Assembly: GCA_002409745.1 (NCBI GenBank)
Contig: DHOU01000021.1
Location: forward strand, 32,359-96,358
Direction: 5' to 3'
DNA from: Bacteroidales bacterium UBA5382
GTDB taxonomy: Bacteria; Bacteroidota; Bacteroidia; Bacteroidales; Dysgonomonadaceae
DNA length: 64,000 bases
Shown: piece after piece, positions 15,215 to 23,032 of the stretch
Layout: each line of letters begins with the position of its first letter
Position numbering within the stretch: position 1 is the stretch's first letter
Program-made: the position numbers and the translations under genes
Notes under the pieces: model-generated
Told to the model about the DNA's origin: nothing
Databases searched by the model: none
What the model saw: only the letters and a program-made list of their open reading frames with translations

Positions 15215-17242
15215 ATGATCGACCAAATAACCATACAAAAGATTCAGGATGCCGCGCAGATTGTCGACGTGGTGTCCGATTTCGTTACGCTGCGCAAGCG
15301 GGGTGTGAACTATGTGGGGCTGTGCCCTTTCCATGAAGACCGGAATCCCTCGTTTTACGTGTCTCCTTCCAAAAATATCTGCAAATGTTTCGTGTGCGGC
15401 ACGGGAGGCACGCCGGTCAATTTCGTTATGAAGCACGAGCAGCTTTCGTATTACGAAGCGCTGAAATATCTGGCGAAAAAATACCACATCGAGGTGGTGG
15501 AAAAAGAGTTTACGGAGGAGGAAAAGCTGGCGCAGAGCGCACGCGAAAGCATGTTTATCCTCAATGAATATGCCCGAGACTATTTTGTGAAAATATTGTT
15601 CGAACATCCCGAGGGGCGGAGCATCGGACTGAGTTATTTCCGTGAACGCGGTTTCCGGGACGACATCATCCATAAATTCCAACTGGGTTACAGCCTCGAA
15701 CAGCGCGATGCGTTGTCGCAGGAAGCCCAAAAAGCCGGTTATCAAAAAGATTTTTTGCTGAAAACCGGCTTGTCGACGGGCGGGGAAAACGGCGGCGCCC
15801 TCTTCGACCGTTTTCGCGGGCGGGTCATCTTCCCCGTGCATACCCTCTCGGGTAAGGTGGTGGCTTTCGGGGGGCGTATCCTGAAGAAAGTGCCCAACAC
15901 GGGCAAGTATGTCAATTCGCCCGAAAGCGAAATTTACTCGAAGAGCAACGAGCTGTACGGTATTTATTTTGCCAAGAGCGCCATTATGAAAGCCGATAAG
16001 TGCTTTTTGGTAGAAGGCTATACCGATGTCATTTCGATGCATCAGGCGGGGCTCGAAAACGTGGTGGCTTCGTCGGGAACGGCTCTCACCCACGGGCAGA
16101 TACGCAAGATACGGCGTTTTTCGGAAAATATTACCGTGCTTTACGACGGCGACACGGCGGGGATAAAGGCTGCGATGCGGGGTATCGACCTGCTGCTGGA
16201 AGAGGGAATGAACGTGAAGGTGGTGTTGCTGCCCGAGGGCGAAGATCCCGATTCGTTCGCCAAAAAGCAGAACGCCGACGATTTCAATCGCTATATCGCT
16301 TCGCACGAAACCGATTTTATCCGCTTCAAAACGCAGTTGTTGCTTGCAGAAGCCGGTGACGACCCCATTAAACGGGCGGGCCTTATCACGAACATTGTCG
16401 AAAGCATCGCCCTTATTCCCGATGCCATCACGCGTTCGGTATATATTCAGGATTGTTCGCAGTTGATGGAGTTGCGTGAAAACGTGTTGATAGCGGAAGT
16501 CAATAAAGTCCGCCTTCGCAATTATAGTCGGAAGAAGGAACAAGGTGCGTCGGCGCCGGGTGCTGTTCGTGACGAAGCGCGGGCGGCGATCGAGATAAAG
16601 GCCGAGTCGTTTGCCAAGACTACCGCTAAAAATCCGTATGACCGGTTTGAATACGAGATTCTTCGTTATGTGGTTCGTTATGGCGAACTGCCGGTGTACC
16701 GTAAATACGAGAAGCGGAAACGGAAAGAAGGGCGGCATGTTCTCGAAGAGGACGTGTTGGTGGAAGAAGGGCCGTTGGTCACGGAGTTTGTGCGGTACGA
16801 CTTGGAGCGCGATCATATTCCGTTTTCGAATGAGTTGTACCGGCGGATGTTCGAAGAGGCGGTCGAAGGATTGGAGGACGAACATTTCGTTCCGGGACGG
16901 TATTTTTTGTCGCACCCCGATCCGGCGGTCAATAAGTTGGCTTCCGACCTGATGAGCGACCGGTATCAGTTGAGTAAGATCCATGCCAAGTCGATCGGGG
17001 AGGAAATTGATGCGAAAGATTCGCGGTTGTTGGAAGAAAACTCCCTCAATTTTCTCGTTCCCCGCGCGACGACCGAACTGAAAAATGCGTATATTCTCGA
17101 AAAAATAAAAAAGATTCAGGACGAAATGAAAACGGCGTCCCCCGACGATGCCCTCGTTTTGATTGCCGAGTTGAAGCAAATGCAGGAAATTAAGAAGATC
17201 CTGTCCAAAGAATTGGGCGAACGGATTATTTTGAAGTTCTAA
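15215..17242 (+). CDS. dnaG: DNA primase
   Basis: It makes RNA primers for DNA replication at the fork together with DnaB helicase. The CHC2 zinc finger is at residues 37-61 (Cys37, His40, Cys58, Cys61 in LCPFHEDRNPS and KCFVC). The Toprim core has the catalytic Glu in CFLVEGYTDVIS near residue 266 and LYDGDTAG near 311. The C-terminal helical part, after residue about 440, would bind DnaB. The ATG at 15215 begins MIDQITIQKI, the usual start; an in-frame GTG at 15203 is less likely. Length 675 is normal for Bacteroidales. The gene faces away from the small RNA. Confidence 0.95.
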   Translation: MIDQITIQKIQDAAQIVDVVSDFVTLRKRGVNYVGLCPFHEDRNPSFYVSPSKNICKCFVCGTGGTPVNFVMKHEQLSYYEALKYLAKKYHIEVVEKEFTEEEKLAQSARESMFILNEYARDYFVKILFEHPEGRSIGLSYFRERGFRDDIIHKFQLGYSLEQRDALSQEAQKAGYQKDFLLKTGLSTGGENGGALFDRFRGRVIFPVHTLSGKVVAFGGRILKKVPNTGKYVNSPESEIYSKSNELYGIYFAKSAIMKADKCFLVEGYTDVISMHQAGLENVVASSGTALTHGQIRKIRRFSENITVLYDGDTAGIKAAMRGIDLLLEEGMNVKVVLLPEGEDPDSFAKKQNADDFNRYIASHETDFIRFKTQLLLAEAGDDPIKRAGLITNIVESIALIPDAITRSVYIQDCSQLMELRENVLIAEVNKVRLRNYSRKKEQGASAPGAVRDEARAAIEIKAESFAKTTAKNPYDRFEYEILRYVVRYGELPVYRKYEKRKRKEGRHVLEEDVLVEEGPLVTEFVRYDLERDHIPFSNELYRRMFEEAVEGLEDEHFVPGRYFLSHPDPAVNKLASDLMSDRYQLSKIHAKSIGEEIDAKDSRLLEENSLNFLVPRATTELKNAYILEKIKKIQDEMKTASPDDALVLIAELKQMQEIKKILSKELGERIILKF

Positions 17243-17308
17243 AGCCGTGTTAACCGGTTGATTTATCTTTTTTGCCCGTGGATTGATCCTTTTAAGCAGA
17301 TCTTTTTT
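17243..17308. other. Spacer after dnaG
   Basis: Continues into the tandem array. It contains TTGATTTATC and TTGATCCTTTT motifs that resemble further, more eroded repeat units. No gene is seen. Confidence 0.3.
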
Positions 17309-17560
17309 CGTCTTGCGACGATCTTTTATCATTTAGAAAAGATAAGGTATCGTTTCTTACAGTCATTATATCATTTTATATTGATGTTGGATAATCTTTT
17401 GCAGAGGATTCCTCATTTCTTGCTGTCGATTGATCATTTCCTACCGTTTATTTGCCGTTTCCTACCGTTGCCCTGCCGTTTCCTACTATTCATCGGGCAT
17501 ATCCTACCGTTGATTTATGTCATTTTACTATTCAGCGAGTATTTTTTGCCATTGTTTCGA
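17309..17560. repeat. Degenerate 21-bp tandem array (about 12 units)
   Basis: Units of exactly 21 bp run without a break from 17309 to 17560. The best preserved start at 17435, 17456, 17477 and 17498 and share the consensus CATTTCCTACCGTTgatTtg with CGT as the alternative first triplet. Because 21 is a multiple of three, the plus strand stays open for about 115 codons and reads heptads such as HFLPFIC, RFLPLPC, RFLLFIG and HILPLIY. A TTG at 17258 is the only start, so translation is doubtful. The units are about two DNA turns each. Confidence 0.8.
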
Positions 17561-17612
17561 CCTTCCTCGCAATTTCCGTCTTCTTCCGTCCTTTCCGTTC
17601 CATAAAAATAGC

Positions 17613-17620
17613 TATCTTTG
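17613..17620 (+). promoter_or_regulatory. -7 promoter element of the ABC exporter operon
   Basis: TATCTTTG, 25 bases before the ATPase ATG at 17645. Confidence 0.6.
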
Positions 17621-17644
17621 AGCCTTTAAAACGAACTGCAACAC

Positions 17645-18547
17645 ATGTATTTAAAAACCAACAACGTCGTAAAGCAATATGCCAATCATTTGGCGCTGAA
17701 CAAAGTCAGTATCGAAGTGCCCAAAGGCACCATCTTCGGGTTGCTGGGCCCCAACGGGGCGGGGAAAACAACCCTTATCCGCATCATTACCCGCATTACC
17801 GCCCCCGACAGCGGTGAAGTATGGATTGACGGCCGGCCGGCTTCCGACACGAACGTAACCGATATCGGTTATCTTCCCGAAGAGCGCGGATTGTACAAAA
17901 AAATGAAAGTCGGCGAACAGGCTATGTATCTGGCGCAGTTGCGCGGCCTTTCGCGTCAGGACGCCCACCGCCAACTCATGATCTGGTTTAAACGCTTCGA
18001 TATCATGGATTGGTACAACCGCAAGGTGGAGGAGCTTTCGAAGGGGATGCAGCAGAAGGTGCAGTTCATCTCCACCGTCATCCACAATCCCGGACTGCTG
18101 ATTCTCGATGAACCCTTCAGCGGCTTCGACCCCGTCAACGCCGACATCATTAAAAACGAGGTGTTGCGCCTGCGGGAACAGGGAAAGACCATCATCCTTT
18201 CCACCCACAACATGGAGTCGGTCGAAACGCTTTGCGATAACATCGCCCTCATCAACAAAGCGCAGGTGGTGCTGCAAGGCAACGTATTCGATATCCGCAA
18301 GCAGCATGTTACCAATACGTTTCATTTCCGCTTGCGCGCCGAATCCTTTCATTTCGAACATCCCGCGTGCACCCTTTTGTCGTGCGAACCGTATCATGAA
18401 TTTATCGATGTGCGTATCCGCAAACAGCCCGAAATGGAAACCAAAGAACTGGTCAAGCTCATCTTCGACCGCTACGACGTGGTGATGTATGATGAGGTGC
18501 TGCCCTCGATGAACGATATCTTTATTCAAACCGTAACAAACAATTGA
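17645..18547 (+). CDS. ABC transporter ATP-binding protein (NatA-like)
   Basis: A 300-residue ATPase subunit of an ABC-2 type exporter. Walker A GPNGAGKTT is near residue 35, the signature LSKGMQQKV near 131 and Walker B LLILDEPFSG near 152, followed by the switch histidine in STHNMES. The C-terminal 80 residues form the extension typical of NatA-like proteins (DUF4162 type). The next gene, three bases downstream, encodes the matching permease, so the two form an operon. NatAB-type exporters move sodium or drugs in other bacteria; the substrate here is unknown. Confidence 0.9.
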   Translation: MYLKTNNVVKQYANHLALNKVSIEVPKGTIFGLLGPNGAGKTTLIRIITRITAPDSGEVWIDGRPASDTNVTDIGYLPEERGLYKKMKVGEQAMYLAQLRGLSRQDAHRQLMIWFKRFDIMDWYNRKVEELSKGMQQKVQFISTVIHNPGLLILDEPFSGFDPVNADIIKNEVLRLREQGKTIILSTHNMESVETLCDNIALINKAQVVLQGNVFDIRKQHVTNTFHFRLRAESFHFEHPACTLLSCEPYHEFIDVRIRKQPEMETKELVKLIFDRYDVVMYDEVLPSMNDIFIQTVTNN

Positions 18548-18550
18548 CCG

Positions 18551-19858
18551 ATGAACAAATTAGGCTTAGTCATACAAAGAGAATATATTACCCGCGTCCG
18601 CAAAAAATCGTTTATCATTCTCACCCTGCTTATGCCGGTGCTGATGGTGCTGCTCACCTTGATGCCCCTATGGCTCGCCACACTCAACGACGGCGGCGAA
18701 AAGCGTATCGTGGTCATTGATAATACCGGTCTGTATGCGCCGCTGTTGAAATCGACCGATACCTATATCTTCCAGTCGGCCGGCGAGTCGGAAAAGGCCG
18801 GTTATCAGTCGAAACTGGGCAAAGAGGTGTATGCCGTCCTGCATATTACGCGCGATTTGAATAAGTATCCGCAAGCCGCCACCATCTTGTCAGAGAAACA
18901 AATCCCGCAGGATTTGCAATCGATGATTAAACGCACGCTCAGCGAAAAAGTGACTCAACAAAAGCTCGACGAGCTTTCCGCCTCGGGCAATGTCGATGGC
19001 GAAACGGTCGCGCAGGTGCGCAACATTGTGAAAGAAGGGTCCGACATTCCGTTAAAAACGATGAAGTGGGGGGGCGACGGCACGGTCTCCGAATCGTCGA
19101 CCGACGTGGCGACGATCATCGGCATGGTCTTCACCATTCTTATTTATATGTTTATTCTTATGTACGGCAACATGGTGATGCAGGCCGTGCTGGAAGAAAA
19201 GAAAAGCCGCGTGATAGAAGTGATGATTTCGTCGGTAAAGCCGGTTAACCTGTTGGTGGGTAAGATTATCGGCGTAGGATTGGTGGGTATTACCCAACTC
19301 GTTATTTGGGGAGTACTGGCCACCGCTTTGCTTGGCGGCGTATCGCTATTTATCTCTTCGCCCGAACTTGCTTCCGCTTCGGCGATGGAGATGGACGGCA
19401 TGGATATGCAGAAAATTCTCGATACCGTTTTGTCGATTAATTGGTTTGAGGTTATCCTCTTTTTCCTGCTCTTTTTTATCGGCGGATATGTGCTGTATGC
19501 TTCCATTTTCGGAATGTTCGCTTCGGCAGTCGATAGCGAAGAAGATACCTCGCAGTTCATGACCCCCGTGACTATTATCATCGTGTTCGCTTTCCTGGCC
19601 GGCTTCTACAGCGTCGGTAATCCCGACGGGCCGTTGGCTTTCTGGTGCTCGTTGATACCGTTCACTTCGCCCATTGTCATGATGGTGCGCATTCCGTTCG
19701 GTATTCCGTTGTGGGAAAAGTTGCTCTCGCTGGTTCTGTTATACGGTACGTTTATCCTCATATCCATTGTTGCGGCAAAAATCTATCGGGTGGGTATTCT
19801 GATGTACGGGAAGAAGCCGACTTTCGCTGAAATGATAAAATGGATGAGCTATAAGTGA
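18551..19858 (+). CDS. ABC-2 type transporter permease (NatB-like)
   Basis: A 435-residue inner-membrane protein. One transmembrane helix is near residues 20-42 (FIILTLLMPVLMVLLTLMPL), followed by a large extracytoplasmic domain of about 150 residues and then five or six helices from residue 195 on. The block VLEEKKSRVIEVMISSVKP is the hallmark of the ABC-2 (NatB/YhaP) permeases. It pairs with the ATPase encoded just upstream. The start is the ATG three bases after the ATPase stop. Confidence 0.9.
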   Translation: MNKLGLVIQREYITRVRKKSFIILTLLMPVLMVLLTLMPLWLATLNDGGEKRIVVIDNTGLYAPLLKSTDTYIFQSAGESEKAGYQSKLGKEVYAVLHITRDLNKYPQAATILSEKQIPQDLQSMIKRTLSEKVTQQKLDELSASGNVDGETVAQVRNIVKEGSDIPLKTMKWGGDGTVSESSTDVATIIGMVFTILIYMFILMYGNMVMQAVLEEKKSRVIEVMISSVKPVNLLVGKIIGVGLVGITQLVIWGVLATALLGGVSLFISSPELASASAMEMDGMDMQKILDTVLSINWFEVILFFLLFFIGGYVLYASIFGMFASAVDSEEDTSQFMTPVTIIIVFAFLAGFYSVGNPDGPLAFWCSLIPFTSPIVMMVRIPFGIPLWEKLLSLVLLYGTFILISIVAAKIYRVGILMYGKKPTFAEMIKWMSYK

Positions 19859-19899
19859 ATTTTTTCAACTTTTTATAGCGGAAAACCGGTAAAAAGATG

Positions 19900-19907
19900 T
19901 ATTTTTG
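19900..19907 (+). promoter_or_regulatory. Possible distal dapF promoter element
   Basis: TATTTTTG, about 120 bases before dapF. A second copy lies at 19943-19950. Confidence 0.4.
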
Positions 19908-19942
19908 CGAATAATAAATTCAATTGAATGCAAAAGTAGCGT

Positions 19943-19950
19943 TATTTTTG
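19943..19950 (+). promoter_or_regulatory. -7 promoter element of dapF
   Basis: TATTTTTG, which would start a leader of about 70 bases carrying the hairpin at 19969-20009. Confidence 0.5.
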
Positions 19951-19968
19951 TGAAATTGATAATCTTAG

Positions 19969-20009
19969 AATGCGTATCGGATTTTTCCTCGAATCTCATA
20001 CGCATTTTT
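19969..20009 (+). promoter_or_regulatory. dapF leader hairpin with U-tract (attenuator candidate)
   Basis: ATGCGTAT (19970-19977) pairs with ATACGCAT (19998-20005). An inner GGATT/AATCT pairing extends the stem, and T5 follows. A second ATACGC copy at about 20015-20020, six bases before the dapF start, could pair with the same left arm instead. The two structures exclude each other. This looks like a terminator-type leader, but no ligand-binding domain is evident. Confidence 0.45.
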
Positions 20010-20025
20010 CAATCATACGCAGCAA

Positions 20026-20859
20026 ATGAAATTCGTAAAAATGCAAGGAGCAGGTAATGATTATATTTATTTCAACCTGTTCGAAGAAAAAATAGAGTCG
20101 CCCGCCGAGCTTTCCCGCCGTGTGAGCGATCGTCACTTCGGTATCGGCGGCGACGGCATCGTCCTTATCGGGCCTTCTGCCGAAGGAGACTTTTCCATGC
20201 GCATGTTCAACGCCGACGGTAGCGAAGCGGAAATGTGCGGAAATGCTTCCCGCTGTGTCGGAAAATATCTGTACGACCGCGGGCTCACGCGCAAAAAAGA
20301 GATCGCGTTAAGTACCAAGTCCGGCATCAAACGACTGCTGCTGGAGGTCGATCCGGTGACCGATACGGTTGTCCGGGTGAACGTGAATATGGGACGGCCG
20401 CGGTTGTCGGCTCATGAAATACCCGTCGCCCTTTCGCTTCCGCGCGTTGTGCACCATCCCCTCGAAGTGGAAGGGTATCGGGCCGAAATCACTTGCGTGT
20501 CGATGGGCAATCCGCATGCCGTTATTTTTCAGGACGACATCGAGCGGTTCGATTTTTCCGCAATAGGGCCTGCTATTGAACATCATCCGTTGTTCCCGCA
20601 GCGCACCAATGTGGAGTTTGTACAAGTGCTCGACCGCCAGAACCTCCGCATGCGCGTGTGGGAGCGCGGAAGCGGCGAAACGCTGGCTTGCGGCACGGGA
20701 GCTTGCGCCACGGTGGTGGCCGGCGTGCTCAACAACGTATGCGATGCTGTAGCCCTTGTGCATGTGAAGGGCGGCGACCTCTTGGTCGAGTGGGATCGCA
20801 GCGCCGATGAGGTCTGGTTGTCGGGAGACGCCCACTTTGTCTTCGAAGGCTTTGTTTAA
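20026..20859 (+). CDS. dapF: Diaminopimelate epimerase
   Basis: It converts LL- to meso-diaminopimelate, the last step before lysine and a peptidoglycan precursor. The two catalytic cysteines are visible: one in NADGSEAEMCGNASRC near residue 74 and one in GETLACGTGACAT near residue 226. Length 277 is normal. It is followed by dapL on the same strand, so the two consecutive steps of the aminotransferase pathway are encoded together. About 200 bases of simple repeats separate them and begin directly at the dapF stop codon. Confidence 0.96.
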   Translation: MKFVKMQGAGNDYIYFNLFEEKIESPAELSRRVSDRHFGIGGDGIVLIGPSAEGDFSMRMFNADGSEAEMCGNASRCVGKYLYDRGLTRKKEIALSTKSGIKRLLLEVDPVTDTVVRVNVNMGRPRLSAHEIPVALSLPRVVHHPLEVEGYRAEITCVSMGNPHAVIFQDDIERFDFSAIGPAIEHHPLFPQRTNVEFVQVLDRQNLRMRVWERGSGETLACGTGACATVVAGVLNNVCDAVALVHVKGGDLLVEWDRSADEVWLSGDAHFVFEGFV

Positions 20860-20985
20860 TTAGCAAATTAGCAAATTAGCAAATTAGCAAATTAGCAAAT
20901 TAGCAAATTGGCAAATTAGCAAATTAGCGGATTAGCAAATTAGCGGATTAGCAAATTAGCAGGTTCGTAAATTCGTAAATTAGCA
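20857..20985. repeat. 8-bp tandem repeat TTAGCAAA between dapF and dapL
   Basis: About a dozen units of TTAGCAAA and variants (TTGGCAAA, TTAGCGGA, TTCGTAAA) start at the dapF stop codon. The first units are near-perfect and later ones drift. Confidence 0.9.
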
Positions 20986-21000
20986 GGATTAGGGTGTTCG

Positions 21001-21062
21001 CACATCACTCATCATTCATCATTCATCACTCATCACTCATCATTCATAATTCATAATTCATA
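21001..21062. repeat. TCATCATTCA-type tandem repeat upstream of dapL
   Basis: Seven- to eight-base steps of CATCACT, CATCATT and CATAATT run up to seven bases before the dapL ATG. The same repeat type precedes the aspartate kinase gene at 29233-29278. Confidence 0.85.
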
Positions 21063-21068
21063 ATCGTT

Positions 21069-22289
21069 ATGTTTTCCATCAACGAAAATTATCTCAAACT
21101 CAACGAAAGCTATCTCTTCAGCACCATCGAATCGAAAGTCAACGGGTTTACCCGTAACCATCCTCAGGCCGACATCATCCGCCTCGGTATCGGCGACGTG
21201 ACCCTCCCTTTACCTCCATCCGTCATCGCGGCGCTGCATAAAGCCGTGGACGAAATGGCCGATAAAAGCACTTTTCATGGTTATGGGCCGGAGCAAGGCT
21301 ATGCGTTCTTACGCGAAACCATCGCTAAAAATGATTTTATCGACCGGGGACTTGACATCGCTGCGGATGAAATCTTTATAAGTGATGGCGCGAAAAGTGA
21401 TACGGGTAATATCGGCGATATCCTCGGCGACGCAAATGTCATCGGCATTACCGATCCGGTATATCCGGTGTATTTGGATACCAATATCATGCGCATTTTG
21501 CAATCGTCCATCACCTCGTCCAAGATTCTGTTTCTGACCTGTAGCGAAGAAAACAAGTTCTTGCCCGAGCTTCCCCCGAAAAGGGTGGATGTGATTTATT
21601 TATGTTATCCCAATAATCCTTCGGGTACGGTCATGACGCGGGCGCAATTGAAGAAATGGGTCGATTATGCCCTCGAAAACGAAAGCTTGATTTTGTTTGA
21701 TGCCGCTTACGAAGCGTATATTACCGAAGACGATATTCCCCATAGTATTTTCGAAATCGAAGGCGCCAAGTCATGCGCCATCGAGTTCCGTTCCTTTTCT
21801 AAGAATGCCGGCTTTACCGGTTTGCGGTGCAGTTATACGGTGGTGCCCAAGGCATTGAAGACGGTGACTTCGACGAAAAAAGAAGTCTCGTTGAATGCGT
21901 TGTGGCGCCGTCGTCAATCGACCAAATTCAATGGCACGGCGTATATCATTCAGCGCGCGGCGGAGGCCGTTTATTCTCCCGAAGGCCGGAAAGAAGTGCG
22001 GTCGATGGTCGATTACTATATGCAAAACGCCGCCATTATCCGGGAAGGATTGGCGGAAAAAGGCTGGACGGTCTTTGGCGGGGTAAATGCTCCGTACATC
22101 TGGTTAAAGTGTCCCGACACGACTGATTCATGGGCGTTTTTCGATCGCTTGTTGCAGGAATGCCACATTGTCGGTACGCCGGGTGTGGGATTCGGGTTGA
22201 AAGGCGAAGGATATTTCCGTCTGACCGCTTTCAACAGTCACGAAAAGACGCTCGAAGCGGTGCAGAGAATTAAAAATTGGAAGCAGTAG
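21069..22289 (+). CDS. dapL: LL-diaminopimelate aminotransferase
   Basis: A class I/II pyridoxal-phosphate aminotransferase that turns tetrahydrodipicolinate directly into LL-diaminopimelate, bypassing the acylated intermediates. The cofactor lysine is Lys244 in FRSFSKNAGFTGLRCSYTV. DapL-type blocks are FSINENYLKLNESYLFS at the N-terminus, RLGIGDVTLPLPPSV and SDGAKSDTGNI. Length 406 matches the family. It follows dapF, the next enzyme in the route, with a repeat-rich gap that may carry its own transcription start. Confidence 0.95.
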   Translation: MFSINENYLKLNESYLFSTIESKVNGFTRNHPQADIIRLGIGDVTLPLPPSVIAALHKAVDEMADKSTFHGYGPEQGYAFLRETIAKNDFIDRGLDIAADEIFISDGAKSDTGNIGDILGDANVIGITDPVYPVYLDTNIMRILQSSITSSKILFLTCSEENKFLPELPPKRVDVIYLCYPNNPSGTVMTRAQLKKWVDYALENESLILFDAAYEAYITEDDIPHSIFEIEGAKSCAIEFRSFSKNAGFTGLRCSYTVVPKALKTVTSTKKEVSLNALWRRRQSTKFNGTAYIIQRAAEAVYSPEGRKEVRSMVDYYMQNAAIIREGLAEKGWTVFGGVNAPYIWLKCPDTTDSWAFFDRLLQECHIVGTPGVGFGLKGEGYFRLTAFNSHEKTLEAVQRIKNWKQ

Positions 22290-22380
22290 CCCGAAGCGGT
22301 TTATTCCGGCTCCGCGTGAACCAATTGCCCATGAATACGTTTATTTTATACATTGGTATAAATTATAAACATAAAAGAGT

Positions 22381-22719
22381 ATGAATAAGCAAGAGTTTAA
22401 ACAAAATGCCCATAAGGTGTTGGATGAACTGATCGAGTATATCGATAAGTTGGAAAGCAAAGCCACCGATATTGCCGAAGATGCCAAAGACGAGTATAAT
22501 CAACAATTGGCAAACTTGAAGGAGATCAAACAAAATCTGTCGGATAAGCTGGGTGAATACGATACGATTGCCGACAGCAAGTGGGATGTGGTGAAAAGCA
22601 GTGCAGCCGCTTTTGTCGATTCGGTATCTCGTTCATGGAAAGTGAACTATACGAAAGTGTCCGAAGCGTTGAAAAAAGATAAAAAAGCATCCGGAAATAC
22701 TTCCGACGACGTGCAATAG
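22381..22719 (+). CDS. Small acidic/basic coiled-coil protein of unknown function
   Basis: A 112-residue soluble protein, almost wholly helical by composition, rich in Lys, Glu, Asp and Ala, with heptad-like spacing (VLDELIEYIDKLESKATDIAEDAKDEYNQQLANLKEIKQNLSDKL). It resembles small stress-response coiled-coil proteins described in several bacteria, but I cannot assign a family with certainty. No signal peptide or membrane segment is present. The ATG at 22381 is followed at once by the helical part. A terminator follows at 22743. Confidence 0.7.
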   Translation: MNKQEFKQNAHKVLDELIEYIDKLESKATDIAEDAKDEYNQQLANLKEIKQNLSDKLGEYDTIADSKWDVVKSSAAAFVDSVSRSWKVNYTKVSEALKKDKKASGNTSDDVQ

Positions 22720-22742
22720 TCTTCCTTGTGATGTTTATGAAT

Positions 22743-22777
22743 GGGGCTGTCTCGAGTATTTCTTTTTCGAGGCAGCC
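22743..22777 (+). terminator. Terminator after the coiled-coil gene
   Basis: GGCTGTCTCGA pairs with TCGAGGCAGCC (one wobble) across a 12-base loop. The following T-tract is weak (TTATTCTT). Confidence 0.55.
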
Positions 22778-22825
22778 TTATTCTTATGGAGTCTATTGGA
22801 AACGATTTTAGACTCCTTTAAAAGG

Positions 22826-22865
22826 AAAAAGCCTCTAAACTGTATAAGAGAAACAGTTTTAGAGG
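22826..22865 (-). terminator. Terminator of tRNA-Cys
   Basis: On the minus strand CCTCTAAAACTGT pairs with ACAGTTTAGAGG and is followed by CTTTTT, ten bases after the tRNA. Confidence 0.7.
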
Positions 22866-22874
22866 TCTCTGGAG

Positions 22875-22945
22875 AGGTACCTGGCGGATTCGAACCGCCG
22901 TAAACGGTTTTGCAGACCGCTACCTAGCCACTCGGTCAAGGTACC
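22875..22945 (-). tRNA. tRNA-Cys (GCA)
   Basis: The acceptor stem GGTACCT pairs with AGGTACC. The anticodon loop is CTGCAAA with anticodon GCA, and the T-loop is GGTTCGAATCC. The length is 71 bases and the terminal CCA is not encoded. It has its own promoter and terminator. Confidence 0.95.
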
Positions 22946-22962
22946 GACACATAAAGCAGGTG

Positions 22963-22970
22963 CAAAGATA
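22963..22970 (-). promoter_or_regulatory. -7 promoter element of tRNA-Cys
   Basis: TATCTTTG on the minus strand, 18 bases before the tRNA 5' end. Confidence 0.55.
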
Positions 22971-23032
22971 ATGCTTTTTTTGAAAGAGCAGCCTCTTCCG
23001 AGGGGTTTTTTTATTCCTACGGACATAGCTCT

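Noticed and set aside
15188..17332. Very long open frame (714 codons) antisense to dnaG
   Set aside because: It lies wholly opposite a well-supported primase gene, and its translation shows no recognised domain. It is a codon-bias shadow.
17258..17605. 115-residue heptad-repeat protein
   Set aside because: It has only a TTG start and no ribosome or promoter signal, and the open frame is expected from any 21-bp repeat. Kept as a repeat, not as a gene.
17651..18529. 292-codon frame opposite the ABC ATPase gene
   Set aside because: Antisense shadow of a gene with clear Walker and signature motifs.
20857..21062. CRISPR array
   Set aside because: The units are 7-8 bp without unique spacers, and no cas genes are present. 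It is a microsatellite.
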